Assembly (NCBI GenBank): GCA_963703125.1
Contig: OY969790.1
Location: 1,736,001 to 1,800,000, forward strand
Reading direction: 5' to 3'
DNA: 64,000 nt
Source of the DNA: MFD04716-140 sp963703125
GTDB lineage: Bacteria; Bacteroidota; Bacteroidia; Flavobacteriales; Flavobacteriaceae
Shown: in pieces, positions 1-7,995 of the stretch
Layout of the letters: each line of letters starts with the position of its first letter
Numbering within the stretch: position 1 is the stretch's first letter
Program-made: the position numbers and the translations under genes
Notes under the pieces: generated by a model
Database searches by the model: none
What the model saw: the letters and a program-made list of their open reading frames with translations, nothing else
Told to the model about the DNA's origin: nothing

Positions 1-757
1 CCGTAGCTTTAATGGGGTCGCTTCTTTCATCAACATAACTGCTGACATCCAAATTATACATTTTGCCAGTACCGTACATAAACTGCCAAAGTCCGGTTGC
101 CCCCACCCTAGATCGTGCCTTTGGATTCAAAGCCGATTCAACAATTGAGAGATATTTCATCTCCAAGGGAATATCGTGGTTGTCTAATTGCTGTTCAAAC
201 AATGGGAAATAGAATTGGCTTATTGTAAGCATTCGCTCCATAAGACCCCTTTTGCGGGTCAGAAAGGACTTTATCACATTTTCCAAAGAAGGATTGTAAA
301 CCACATTGAAAGGTGTCTTTTGGTTCAATTTCTCCAATCTTGCCTTTAGACTATCTACCGGAAGATCATAAACATAGACCTCGGCCTCAGTACCTTCGGG
401 AGTTTCTTCCATATCTGAACTCAGGACTTCCTCATACATCTCGTCGAACAGGGCTGCACTTTCATAAAGTTCCTTCATCCATAGACTATCATATTTGGCA
501 GCTTCCGGGTGATCTCTCAAATTGTATTTGCTTTTTCCACTCCCTTTCACAAATACCAATGGATTATCCTCTAAGCTTGATTCCGCATCCATTAAATCCA
601 TCTGTTCCACACCTTCCAAATCCATTGCCAACGTATCGGCAATGACTTTTACATTTTTTGCGTCCTGAACCTGTTTGGCAACAGCTTCTTGGGATTGCAA
701 GAAGTTGGAGACGATAAGAAGTAGGATAAATCCTAAAAAGCCTATTCTTTTTGACAT
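1..757 (-). CDS. MltD-like lytic transglycosylase, N-terminal part (cut by window edge)
   Basis: The reading frame is open from an ATG at 757 to the left edge, giving 252 residues without a stop; the C-terminal part lies outside. It starts with a signal peptide (MSKRIGFLGFILLLIVSNFL, then QSQ). The SLT-type lysozyme fold is recognisable: SIVESALNPKARSRVG holds the likely catalytic Glu at about residue 207, followed by GATGLWQFMYGTG and VDERSDP. This order is that of MltD-family membrane-bound lytic transglycosylases, which cleave the glycan strand of peptidoglycan in the periplasm. LysM domains usually follow in this family and cannot be checked here. A second ATG at 760 would add one residue. 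It lies 110 bp downstream of pgk on the same strand and may be co-transcribed with it. Confidence 0.85.
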   Translation of the reverse strand, partial: MSKRIGFLGFILLLIVSNFLQSQEAVAKQVQDAKNVKVIADTLAMDLEGVEQMDLMDAESSLEDNPLVFVKGSGKSKYNLRDHPEAAKYDSLWMKELYESAALFDEMYEEVLSSDMEETPEGTEAEVYVYDLPVDSLKARLEKLNQKTPFNVVYNPSLENVIKSFLTRKRGLMERMLTISQFYFPLFEQQLDNHDIPLEMKYLSIVESALNPKARSRVGATGLWQFMYGTGKMYNLDVSSYVDERSDPIKAT

Positions 758-867
758 CATCGATTATACAATTTAAATCGGGAATTAACGAAAATCGTAC
801 TTTTTTCGCAAACAATAAAATTTTGGAACGTTAAATGGCTCCTCCCCGTTTATCGATAACGCCTTTA

Positions 868-2058
868 TCACCCTATTATTGCAGCGATTCCTGGCAGAGT
901 TTTACCTTCAAGGCTTTCTAACATGGCGCCTCCTCCGGTTGAAACATAGCTAACCTTATCCTCGAACCCAAATTGCTTTACAGCCGCAACGGAATCACCA
1001 CCGCCAACCAGCGAAAATGCTCCATTTTGAGTGGCTTCATCTATATAATTACCAACAGATATGGTTCCTTTGGCAAAGTTTTCCATTTCAAATACACCAA
1101 CCGGTCCGTTCCAAAGAATGGTCTTCGATTTTAGTATTATTTCCTTGAAATTCTCAAGCGTTTTGGGTCCTGCATCCAACCCTTGCCAGCCATCCGGAAT
1201 ATTATACACATCTATTACTTGTGTCTTGGCATCGTTTGAAAAACTGTCCGCCGCAATGACATCGACAGGAATATGAACGGAAACACCCTTTGCTTCGGCT
1301 TTTTTGAGTATTTCTAGGGCCAGTTCCATTTTATCGTCCTCACAGATAGAATCCCCTACTTTACCACCTTTTGCCTTAACGAATGTAAAAGTCATGCCTC
1401 CACCAATTATAAGATGGTCGACCTTGCCGAGGATGTTTTCAATAATTGTTATTTTGGAAGATACCTTTGCGCCCCCTAAGATAGCCAATACCGGTTTTTC
1501 ACCTGTTCGCATTACTTTTTCAATGGCTTCAATTTCTTTTGCCATTAAAAACCCAAAGCATTTATTATCCGGAAAAAATTCGGCAACTATGGTTGTTGAG
1601 GCATGCGCCCTATGTGCGGTTCCGAAAGCATCATTTACATATATGTCGCCTAATTTCGCAAGTTGCTCGGCAAATTTTCTATCTCCCTTTTCCTCTTCGG
1701 CGTGAAAACGAAGGTTCTCAAGCAATAAAATTTCACCAGGCTTAAGATTCGCGGCTGCATCTTCGGCAATTTTGCCAACGCAATTGGGAGCAAACTTCAC
1801 TACAACGCCCATAACTTTTGAAATGGTCTCACAAATATGTTTTAATGATAAGTCGGCATTGGCCTTACCATCGGGCCTCCCCAAATGGCTCATTAAGATG
1901 GCGCTCCCCCCATCTTCCAATACTTTGATTAGGGTAGGTTTTGCGGCCTCGATCCTATTTGCATCGGTTACATTAAAATCAGCATCCAAGGGAACATTGA
2001 AATCCACACGGATCAATGCTTTTTTATTGTCAAAATTAAAATCGTTTATCGTTTTCAT
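868..2058 (-). CDS. pgk: phosphoglycerate kinase
   Basis: Phosphoglycerate kinase transfers phosphate from 1,3-bisphosphoglycerate to ADP in cytoplasmic glycolysis, and runs in reverse in gluconeogenesis. The 396-residue length is normal for bacteria. The substrate-binding N-domain shows RVDFNVPL, the SHLGRPDG loop near residue 60, ENLRFHAEEEKGD near 113 and NDAFGTAHRAHAS near 140. The nucleotide-binding C-domain shows LGGAKVSSKI near 194, LWNGPVGVFE near 315, GGGDSVAA near 350 and STGGGAMLE near 373. All key elements are present and the gene looks intact. The ATG at 2058 is 22 nt after a TACATTTG promoter element. It is divergent from holB. Confidence 0.98.
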   Translation of the reverse strand: MKTINDFNFDNKKALIRVDFNVPLDADFNVTDANRIEAAKPTLIKVLEDGGSAILMSHLGRPDGKANADLSLKHICETISKVMGVVVKFAPNCVGKIAEDAAANLKPGEILLLENLRFHAEEEKGDRKFAEQLAKLGDIYVNDAFGTAHRAHASTTIVAEFFPDNKCFGFLMAKEIEAIEKVMRTGEKPVLAILGGAKVSSKITIIENILGKVDHLIIGGGMTFTFVKAKGGKVGDSICEDDKMELALEILKKAEAKGVSVHIPVDVIAADSFSNDAKTQVIDVYNIPDGWQGLDAGPKTLENFKEIILKSKTILWNGPVGVFEMENFAKGTISVGNYIDEATQNGAFSLVGGGDSVAAVKQFGFEDKVSYVSTGGGAMLESLEGKTLPGIAAIIG

Positions 2059-2080
2059 ACAAAGGCTTTTTTAAGAAGTT

Positions 2081-2088
2081 CAAATGTA
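2081..2088 (-). promoter_or_regulatory. putative -7 element of pgk promoter
   Basis: TACATTTG on the minus strand matches the Bacteroidota -7 consensus TAnnTTTG, 22 nt before the pgk ATG. No good TTTG -33 element is visible at the usual 19-20 nt distance, so this is a partial match. Confidence 0.4.
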
Positions 2089-2200
2089 GATATTTCTGAT
2101 AACGGGATGAAGTGCAGTAAGTTTTTATTTAGGTAAATTTTGTTATTCTCTTCTGGCATGAACACAATCGCGGAGTTATCGACCAATAGATCAAAAGTTC

Positions 2201-2208
2201 TATCTTTG
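2201..2208 (+). promoter_or_regulatory. putative -7 element of holB promoter
   Basis: TATCTTTG matches TAnnTTTG exactly. It ends only 4 nt before the GTG that opens the holB frame, so initiation at the usual distance would give a leaderless or near-leaderless mRNA. No clear -33 TTTG is seen. Confidence 0.4.
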
Positions 2209-2212
2209 GACA

Positions 2213-3364
2213 GTGTTGTTCAATCAGATTCTAGGGCATTCCCATATTAAAAATCATTTGGTGTCAAGTGCAGATGCCGGAAGGATTCCGCATGCCCAAA
2301 TGTTTGTGGGGCCTGAAGGAACGGGAACTTTGGCAATGGCCTTGGCATATGCGCAATACATTGTATGCGAAAACAGCCATGGGGAAAATCCTGAAGATAG
2401 TACGGCCTGTAACATCAAGTTCGGAAATCTTTCCCATCCAGACCTTCATTTTGCTTATCCCGTGGCCAATTCTGATAAAATAAAAAGCCATGCGGTAAGC
2501 GACCATTATATGAAAGAATGGCGGCAATTCGTAAAAGAGCAACCCTATGGGAACTTGTTTGATTGGTACAGGTTGATCGGAATCGATAATAAGCAAGGCC
2601 AAATTGGAGTGGATGAAGCTCAAGATATTGTTAAAAAACTATCCCTAAAGTCCTATGAAGGAGGTTATAAGGTAATGCTTATCTGGATGGCCGAAAAAAT
2701 GAATACGAGTGCTTCCAACAAGCTTCTAAAATTGATCGAAGAACCCCCGGCCAAGACCATTTTTATTTTGATTGCGGAGGAAGAGGAGCTTATACTGCAA
2801 ACCATACGTTCCCGCTGTCAAGTACTTCATTTTCCGCTTTTGGCGGAAGAAACTATTGCGAATGGGCTGATTGACAAAGGGTTACCAAGAGAAGAAGCTT
2901 TAAGATTGGCACATCAAGCCGACGGTAATTTTAATAAGGCATTGGACTTAATGAACAGTGATTCCGAGGATCTGGTGTTCGAAAAATGGTTTGTTCAATG
3001 GGTCAGAAGTGCTTTCAAGGCAAAAGGAAACCGGGCCGCAATCCATGATTTGATCCAGTGGAGTGAAGAGGTGGCCAAGACGGGAAGGGAAACCCAGAAA
3101 AAATTTTTACACTATTGTCTTATGGTCATGAGACAGGCATTAATGATCAATTATAACGTGAAGGAACTGGCCTATTTGCAAATTCAGGTAGAAGGTTTTC
3201 AGCTTGAAAAGTTTGCCCCCTTTGTAAATGAAAACAATGTTTTGCCTATTGTAAAGGAATTGGAGGAAGCCATGTACCATATAGAACGTAATGGCAATTC
3301 TAAACTGATCCTTACCGACCTCTCCATAAAACTAACGAGACTCCTACACAAAAAGGCCTCATAA
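2213..3364 (+). CDS. holB: DNA polymerase III subunit delta'
   Basis: This is the delta' subunit of the clamp-loader complex, which helps load the beta sliding clamp at the replication fork. The N-terminus FNQILGHSHIKNHLVSS and PHAQMFVGPEGTG is typical, with a degenerate P-loop as expected for delta', which does not hydrolyse ATP. The stretch NKLLKLIEEPPAKTIFILIA near residue 170 is the AAA+ sensor-1 region, and RSRCQVLHF follows it. The 383-residue length fits flavobacterial homologues. The start is unusual: the codons are GTG TTG TTC AAT, so initiation is at GTG 2213 or TTG 2216; no ATG fits the family N-terminus. The DoxX-like gene starts 10 nt after the stop, which suggests an operon. Confidence 0.93.
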   Translation: MLFNQILGHSHIKNHLVSSADAGRIPHAQMFVGPEGTGTLAMALAYAQYIVCENSHGENPEDSTACNIKFGNLSHPDLHFAYPVANSDKIKSHAVSDHYMKEWRQFVKEQPYGNLFDWYRLIGIDNKQGQIGVDEAQDIVKKLSLKSYEGGYKVMLIWMAEKMNTSASNKLLKLIEEPPAKTIFILIAEEEELILQTIRSRCQVLHFPLLAEETIANGLIDKGLPREEALRLAHQADGNFNKALDLMNSDSEDLVFEKWFVQWVRSAFKAKGNRAAIHDLIQWSEEVAKTGRETQKKFLHYCLMVMRQALMINYNVKELAYLQIQVEGFQLEKFAPFVNENNVLPIVKELEEAMYHIERNGNSKLILTDLSIKLTRLLHKKAS

Positions 3365-3374
3365 AACTAAAAAC

Positions 3375-3773
3375 ATGGAAATTCTATTGAAAAACTCCAC
3401 GGAAATTTTATTGCTGATTTTTTTGATCATTACCTTTCTACAAAGTGGTATCGATAAAATTCTTGATTGGAAAAATAATCTGTCGTGGCTTAAAGGACAT
3501 TTCGCCCACACTGCGTTAAAAAAACTAGTTCCTGCGCTTTTGGTAACCCTTCTTTTGGCCGAAGTGCTGGCGGGCACTTTGTGCACTATTGGGTTGTTCC
3601 AAATTATAGTGATGGGTAAAAGTATGATTGCCTTTTTTGGCGCAGTGGTGTCGTGCGCTGCCCTACTAATGTTGCTTTTTGGCCAACGTATGGCCAAGGA
3701 TTATGAAGGTGCCAAAACCGTTGTAGTTTATTTTATACCTGCTATTTTGCTCGTATTCCTTCTACAACAATAA
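3375..3773 (+). CDS. DoxX-like integral membrane protein
   Basis: A 132-residue protein with four predicted hydrophobic segments, at about residues 9-24, 48-70, 76-101 and 114-130. The N-terminus (ILLLIFLIITFLQSGIDKIL) followed by a short polar loop and three helices resembles the DoxX/MauE-like small membrane proteins. Members of that superfamily are linked to respiratory or redox functions, but no catalytic residues are visible here and the role in flavobacteria is unknown. It follows holB by 10 nt and is closed by a strong terminator, so the two probably share an mRNA. The link to replication is likely positional only. Confidence 0.6.
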   Translation: MEILLKNSTEILLLIFLIITFLQSGIDKILDWKNNLSWLKGHFAHTALKKLVPALLVTLLLAEVLAGTLCTIGLFQIIVMGKSMIAFFGAVVSCAALLMLLFGQRMAKDYEGAKTVVVYFIPAILLVFLLQQ

Positions 3774-3775
3774 TC

Positions 3776-3812
3776 AAAAAGGCCACAATTGTCTTAATAT
3801 TGTGGCCTTTTT
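3776..3812. terminator. bidirectional rho-independent terminator
   Basis: The arms AAAAAGGCCACAAT and ATTGTGGCCTTTTT are perfectly complementary around a short loop and give A and T tracts on both sides. The hairpin sits between the convergent DoxX-like and OmpH-like genes and can serve both. Confidence 0.9.
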
Positions 3813-3839
3813 TAAGTTTAAGGGTTTATTGATAGGTAT

Positions 3840-4346
3840 TTATTTCTTGTACTTGTCATTCAATATTTTAACTACGGCATCGGTTAGATCGTTGGTTTCT
3901 TTTCCATATAATACACTTCCCCCATCACCACCTCCAAGAATGTAAGTGTACCCATTCGCTTTACCGTATGCCTTGATTTCTCTTTTCACCTTGCTAACAA
4001 TGCTGTCCATTTCAGTTTGACCGGAAGCCTGTAATTGCTGGTCTTCCATTTGTAATTGCTGTCCGATGAACTGACCCTTTTGTTGCATTATGCCGTATTC
4101 TTCTTGGGCTTTTTGCGGAGCCATCTTTTGCGCTTTTGCTTGGAAAGCTTGTGCTTCTATTTGAAAAGCCTGCGAAATGCTGTCCCGCTTCTTCGTCAAG
4201 GCTTCTGCCTTTGTCTTGAATTTCGCCTCTACCTCAATCTTTTCTTTGTACTCATCCATAAGACGTACATTGTCTACATAACCTATTTTTTGCTGCTCGC
4301 AAGATGTCATTATGAGTATTACCGCAACCCATGCCAGATTTTTCAT
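3840..4346 (-). CDS. OmpH/Skp-family periplasmic chaperone-like lipoprotein
   Basis: A 168-residue protein with a lipoprotein signal ending in LIMTSC (Cys16 as the lipidation site). The mature part begins KIGYVDNVRLMDEYKE, the usual start of Skp/OmpH proteins, and then forms a long charged, Gln-rich helical hairpin (about residues 35-120) before a compact end with YTYILGGGDGGSVLYG. Skp-type proteins bind unfolded outer-membrane proteins in the periplasm. The lipid anchor differs from soluble E. coli Skp, though such lipoprotein forms are common in Bacteroidota. It is monocistronic by position, between a terminator and an AT-rich gap. Confidence 0.82.
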   Translation of the reverse strand: MKNLAWVAVILIMTSCEQQKIGYVDNVRLMDEYKEKIEVEAKFKTKAEALTKKRDSISQAFQIEAQAFQAKAQKMAPQKAQEEYGIMQQKGQFIGQQLQMEDQQLQASGQTEMDSIVSKVKREIKAYGKANGYTYILGGGDGGSVLYGKETNDLTDAVVKILNDKYKK

Positions 4347-4657
4347 TTACTGTTTGTTTAGTTTCTAAGACCTAAATTTTAATTGGCTAATTTTTAGCTG
4401 CGCAAAAGTAGCAAAGCTTTTTTAATAAAATGAATGTATTGCATTTTTTGTAAATCAATCGAGAATTATAAACATGGATTTTCAATTTTTCGTCCTAAAC
4501 AGCATAATAGATAAAAACTATGGCGTTAAAATAAAAGCATAAGATATTATTATCAAAATTGGCCTGATTAAATCAAATCTGTTTTAGGAACTTCTTGCAT
4601 TTGCAATCTTTGGCCATGCCACTATCCAAAGCACTGGAAAACGCCTTAAAATGCGTT
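4347..4657. other. AT-rich intergenic region, no gene seen
   Basis: This 311-bp gap lies between the methyltransferase end and the OmpH-like start. It holds the likely OmpH-like promoter close to 4403. No credible coding frame, tRNA or strong hairpin was seen in the rest. Confidence 0.6.
4403..4410 (-). promoter_or_regulatory. putative -7 element for the OmpH-like gene
   Basis: TACTTTTG on the minus strand matches TAnnTTTG and lies 56 nt before the ATG at 4346. A matching -33 element was not found. Confidence 0.35.
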
Positions 4658-5485
4658 TCAGCTCTTTTTAAGTATGTAAATAATAGAAGAGTACTCTTTA
4701 GAGCTAAAAGCACTTATATTCGATTTAAGTCCCGTCCAAAATCCTTTCAACATGTTATTTTTGCCAGAACGATATTTTTCCGACAATATCGAAACATAGA
4801 ACGCGTCAAAAATCATGGGCTTTGTTGCAACCACTTCTAAACCAAACTTGGAAAACAACCTTTCAATAGATACGCGTGAAAAATGCCAAAGATGTCTTGG
4901 AACGTCATAGGCTGCCCAAAACTCTTCATAGAATTTCGCATCAAAAGACTTATAGTTGGGAACTGCAATCACAAGGGTTCCGTTATCTCCCAAAAAAGAA
5001 AGAATGTCCTTGATTTGCTTATCAAGATTTGGAAGGTGTTCCAGCACATGCCATAATGTTACAATCTCAAATTTGGAGTTTGGTAACGATTCCATATCCG
5101 GGACTAGTTCAATTCTCTTTTCACGCGCCCTCATCCTTGCCCCAAAATTAGGTTCTACTCCATTGATCTTCCATCCCTTATTTTTGGCGTAAAGTAAAAA
5201 ATCGCCGGTCCCGGCACCTATATCAAGCAACGAGTTTTGACCTAAGGTGTATTTATTGATAAGCTTAATTTTCTTCCAAAGGCCAAACTTCTTTACGACT
5301 TGGTAAGTTTTATCCATGAGCGTCTTGGCAGAATCGGTATGCGAGATATACGAATTGCTTTCGTAATACTTCTCCAAATCTTTAGGCTCTGGATAGGTTA
5401 CCAGCATGTCCATTTCGGAATCATATCGTAGTTCAAATTCTTCTTTTGAGACAGAATGGTCTATGGTTCTCAAATGTATATTCAT
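4658..5485 (-). CDS. class I SAM-dependent methyltransferase
   Basis: The Rossmann-type SAM-binding motif is LDIGAGTGDFLLYA at about residues 87-100, followed by GVEPN (acidic SAM-ribose position), a VTLWHVLEHL segment near 145 and LVIAVPNYKSFDAKFY, which together define a UbiE/Methyltransf_23-like class I enzyme. The acceptor substrate is not evident; similar flavobacterial proteins are annotated only as class I methyltransferases. The frame opens at 5521, but the ATG at 5485 (MNIHLRTIDHSVSK) gives an N-terminus that fits better, and the 12 extra residues look unstructured. The N-terminal DMLVTYPEPKDLEKYYES stretch is typical of this subgroup. It lies downstream of mnmG on the same strand. 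Confidence 0.8.
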   Translation of the reverse strand: MNIHLRTIDHSVSKEEFELRYDSEMDMLVTYPEPKDLEKYYESNSYISHTDSAKTLMDKTYQVVKKFGLWKKIKLINKYTLGQNSLLDIGAGTGDFLLYAKNKGWKINGVEPNFGARMRAREKRIELVPDMESLPNSKFEIVTLWHVLEHLPNLDKQIKDILSFLGDNGTLVIAVPNYKSFDAKFYEEFWAAYDVPRHLWHFSRVSIERLFSKFGLEVVATKPMIFDAFYVSILSEKYRSGKNNMLKGFWTGLKSNISAFSSKEYSSIIYILKKS

Positions 5486-5676
5486 GATTTGGGGAACAGA
5501 TAAGGTGCACTGCAATATCAAATATATTAAAAAGCATTCTTTTTAAATCGAAGCCCCTTCAAAATAATACCCTCTAGCCAATTCATCCCTTTTAGGTAAT
5601 TGCCGAGTTATTATACGTATTTCTGTGAAGTGTCCACGAGCCTTTGTAACTTGTAAAATTAGTTTGGATATCAAAA

Positions 5677-5692
5677 TGTTCCACGTGGAACC
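5677..5692. promoter_or_regulatory. parS-like centromere site (ParB binding), downstream of mnmG
   Basis: TGTTCCACGTGGAACC matches the widely conserved bacterial parS 16-mer (TGTTnCACGTGnAACA) at all but the last base and contains the perfect palindrome GTTCCACGTGGAAC. It lies just outside the mnmG stop codon. parS sites bind ParB-CTP clamps for origin segregation. Confidence 0.8.
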
Positions 5693-5700
5693 CGCTTTTC

Positions 5701-7570
5701 CTATCTACCGAGATAAACCAACAATACACTGATATCTGAAGGGGAGACCCCACTAATCCTGGAAGCTTGCGAAATGGTAGCCGGTCTAATTACCTTGAGT
5801 TTTTCACGCGCTTCATAAGACAGGGACTTTAATTTTGCGTAATCAAATTCCTTAGGGATTTTGACGCCTTCCAATCGATGTAACTTATCCGCATTTGTCT
5901 TTTCCTTTGCTATATAGCCCGAATATTTAATTTCAACTTCTGCCTGTTCCAACACTTCCTTATCAATATCGTTTTCCGCAACATAATTGGAAACTGGTTC
6001 CAACTGTAACATGTGACCCATCGTTACATTGGGCCTAGAAAATACCTTGAACATTTTATCCGATTGGCTCACCAAAGCAGAATCAACACTGGCCAAAATT
6101 GGATTAATATCGTTCGGGAGCACACTTGTTTCCCTAAAGAAATTTACAAATGAAACCGACTTGTCCCTCTTCTTCTCCATTCGAATCAATCGATCCTCCT
6201 TGGCAAGACCAATTTGATACGCTTTTGGAGTAAGTCTAAGGTCGGCGTTATCCTGTCTTAACAAAGTTCTGTACTCTGCCCTGGATGTAAACATTCTATA
6301 TGGTTCTTCGGTTCCCTTTGTGATAAGGTCGTCCACTAAAACCCCAATATAGGCCTCGTCCCTTTGCAAAATAAATGGCTCCTTTTCATTAATCTTTAAA
6401 TGCGCATTGATGCCCGCCATTAACCCTTGGGAAGCGGCCTCTTCATAACCCGTAGTACCATTTATTTGTCCAGCGAAATACAGATTATCAATCAACTTGG
6501 TTTCCAAGGTATGCTTAAGTTGTGTGGGTGGAAAATAATCGTATTCAATAGCATAGCCCGGTCTGAAGAACTTAACTTTCTCAAAACCCACCACTGAGCG
6601 CAAAGCCATAAACTGAACGTCCTCTGGTAAAGAGGTTGAAAAACCGTTGACATAGACCTCCACGGTATTCCAGCCCTCTGGCTCTACAAAAAGTTGATGG
6701 CTATCCTTGTCAGCAAAGCGATTGATTTTATCCTCTATAGAAGGACAATACCTTGGTCCAATACTTTTAATTCTTCCATTGAACATCGGGGAACGGTCAA
6801 AACCTTCACGCAACAGATCGTGAACAATTTTGCTAGTGTGGCTCATGTGACAATCACGCTGACGCGACAAAACAGGAGTGTCCAAATAGGAAAATTTCTC
6901 GGGATGATCATCACCTGGCTGGACTATCATCCTAGAATAATCCAAAGAACGACCATCAACCCTGGGGGGTGTGCCTGTCTTCATGCGTCCGTTTTCAAAT
7001 CCCAAACCAGTCAATTGCTCGGTTATTCCTTTAGAAGCCTTTTCTCCAGCCCTTCCTCCACCAAACTGCTTGTCGCCGATATGAATCAACCCATTGAGAA
7101 ATGTGCCATTGGTCAATATTACAGCCCTACCCTTAATCTCAATCCCCAAAGACGTTCTAACCCCATCAACCTTGCCATTCCTAAAAAGTAGTTGGTTTAC
7201 CATGTCTTGGTAAAAATCAACGTTCGGAGTGTTCTCCAAAGCCATTCTCCACTCCTCCGCAAAGCGCATTCTATCGTTCTGTGTACGCGGACTCCACATT
7301 GCGGGCACCTTTCGATTTATTCAACATTTTAAACTGGATTGCCGATTTATCCGAAACGATTCCGCTATAACCACCCAAAGCATCAATTTCACGAACAATT
7401 TGTCCTTTTGCAATACCGCCCATTGCAGGATTACAGGACATCTGACCAATTGTTTGAAGATTCATGGTGACCAATAAAGTTTTTGAACCCATATTCGCAG
7501 CAGCAGCAGCAGCCTCAGCACCGGCATGGCCACCACCAACTACAATAACATCATACCTATCTGTAAACAT
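5701..7570 (-). CDS. mnmG: tRNA uridine-5-carboxymethylaminomethyl modification enzyme, frame interrupted
   Basis: MnmG (GidA) is the FAD/NADH-dependent partner of MnmE that builds the (carboxymethyl)aminomethyl group on U34 of several tRNAs. The N-terminal frame (7570 to about 7300) shows the FAD motif VIVVGGGHAGAEAAAAAANMG and SCNPAMGGIAKG. The second frame (about 7308 to 5701) supplies MWSPRTQ, TGTPPRVDGRS, the CHMSHTS segment, GTTGYEEAASQG, FTSRAEYRTLLRQDNAD and the C-terminal domain. The sum, about 622 residues, is the family length. The frames join at KGPAMWSP, where one extra base lies at about 7305-7307. Both halves are well conserved, so a base-calling error or very recent lesion is more likely than old decay. 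ybeY lies 5 bp upstream and parS-like sites sit at both ends. Confidence 0.93.
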
Positions 7571-7575
7571 ATCCT

Positions 7576-7995
7576 TTATTGTTCCACGTGGAACATTTTT
7601 ATCTTCTCTTCTTCCTTGCTTCTCATGGCAGCCGAATCATTAAGCGACTTGTCCTTATACCCCAAAAAATGCAAAATCCCATGCGCCATAACCCGAAGGA
7701 GCTCTTGCTCCATATCAACCTCAAATTCATTTGCGTTCTCCTTGACCCTGTCAATGGAAATAAATATATCCCCGGACAAAATCCTATTCTCCGAATAGTC
7801 AAAAGAGATAATATCCGTATACGCGTCATGACTCAAATATTCTTGATTGATCCTTAACAGATACTCGTCATCGCAAAAGACATAATCGACCTGCCCAATA
7901 GAAGCATTTTCCGAATCTACTACCCTATTAAGCCAATCGACAAACAAGGCTTCATTGTCCAAGACAAATTCAGTCTCATAATTAAAGTCAATCAT
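7576..7995 (-). CDS. ybeY: endoribonuclease / rRNA maturation factor YbeY
   Basis: YbeY is a metal-dependent endoribonuclease involved in 16S rRNA 3' maturation and ribosome quality control. The signature is MAHGILHFLGYKDKS, with His105 and His109 as two metal ligands. The third His of the E. coli HxxxHxxxxxH motif is replaced by Asp115, a change usual in Bacteroidota homologues. The 139-residue length is normal. Its start overlaps the end of the DUF4175 gene by 8 bp, and its stop is 5 bp before mnmG, so the three are probably translated from one mRNA. The last codons (FHVEQ and stop) are encoded by a parS-like palindrome. Confidence 0.93.
   Translation of the reverse strand: MIDFNYETEFVLDNEALFVDWLNRVVDSENASIGQVDYVFCDDEYLLRINQEYLSHDAYTDIISFDYSENRILSGDIFISIDRVKENANEFEVDMEQELLRVMAHGILHFLGYKDKSLNDSAAMRSKEEEKIKMFHVEQ
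7580..7595. promoter_or_regulatory. parS-like centromere site (ParB binding), inside the 3' end of ybeY
   Basis: TGTTCCACGTGGAACA is a perfect 16-bp palindrome and a full match to the parS consensus TGTTnCACGTGnAACA. It encodes the last residues of YbeY and lies 10 bp upstream of the mnmG start codon. Confidence 0.85.

Noticed and set aside
564..815. 83-codon minus-strand frame near the left edge
   Set aside because: It lies in another frame of the transglycosylase N-terminus, which has a clear signal peptide and SLT motif.
7576..7995. Inactive YbeY because the third metal-binding His is missing
   Set aside because: The HGILHFLGYKD form is usual in Bacteroidota YbeY, so the change alone does not suggest loss of function.
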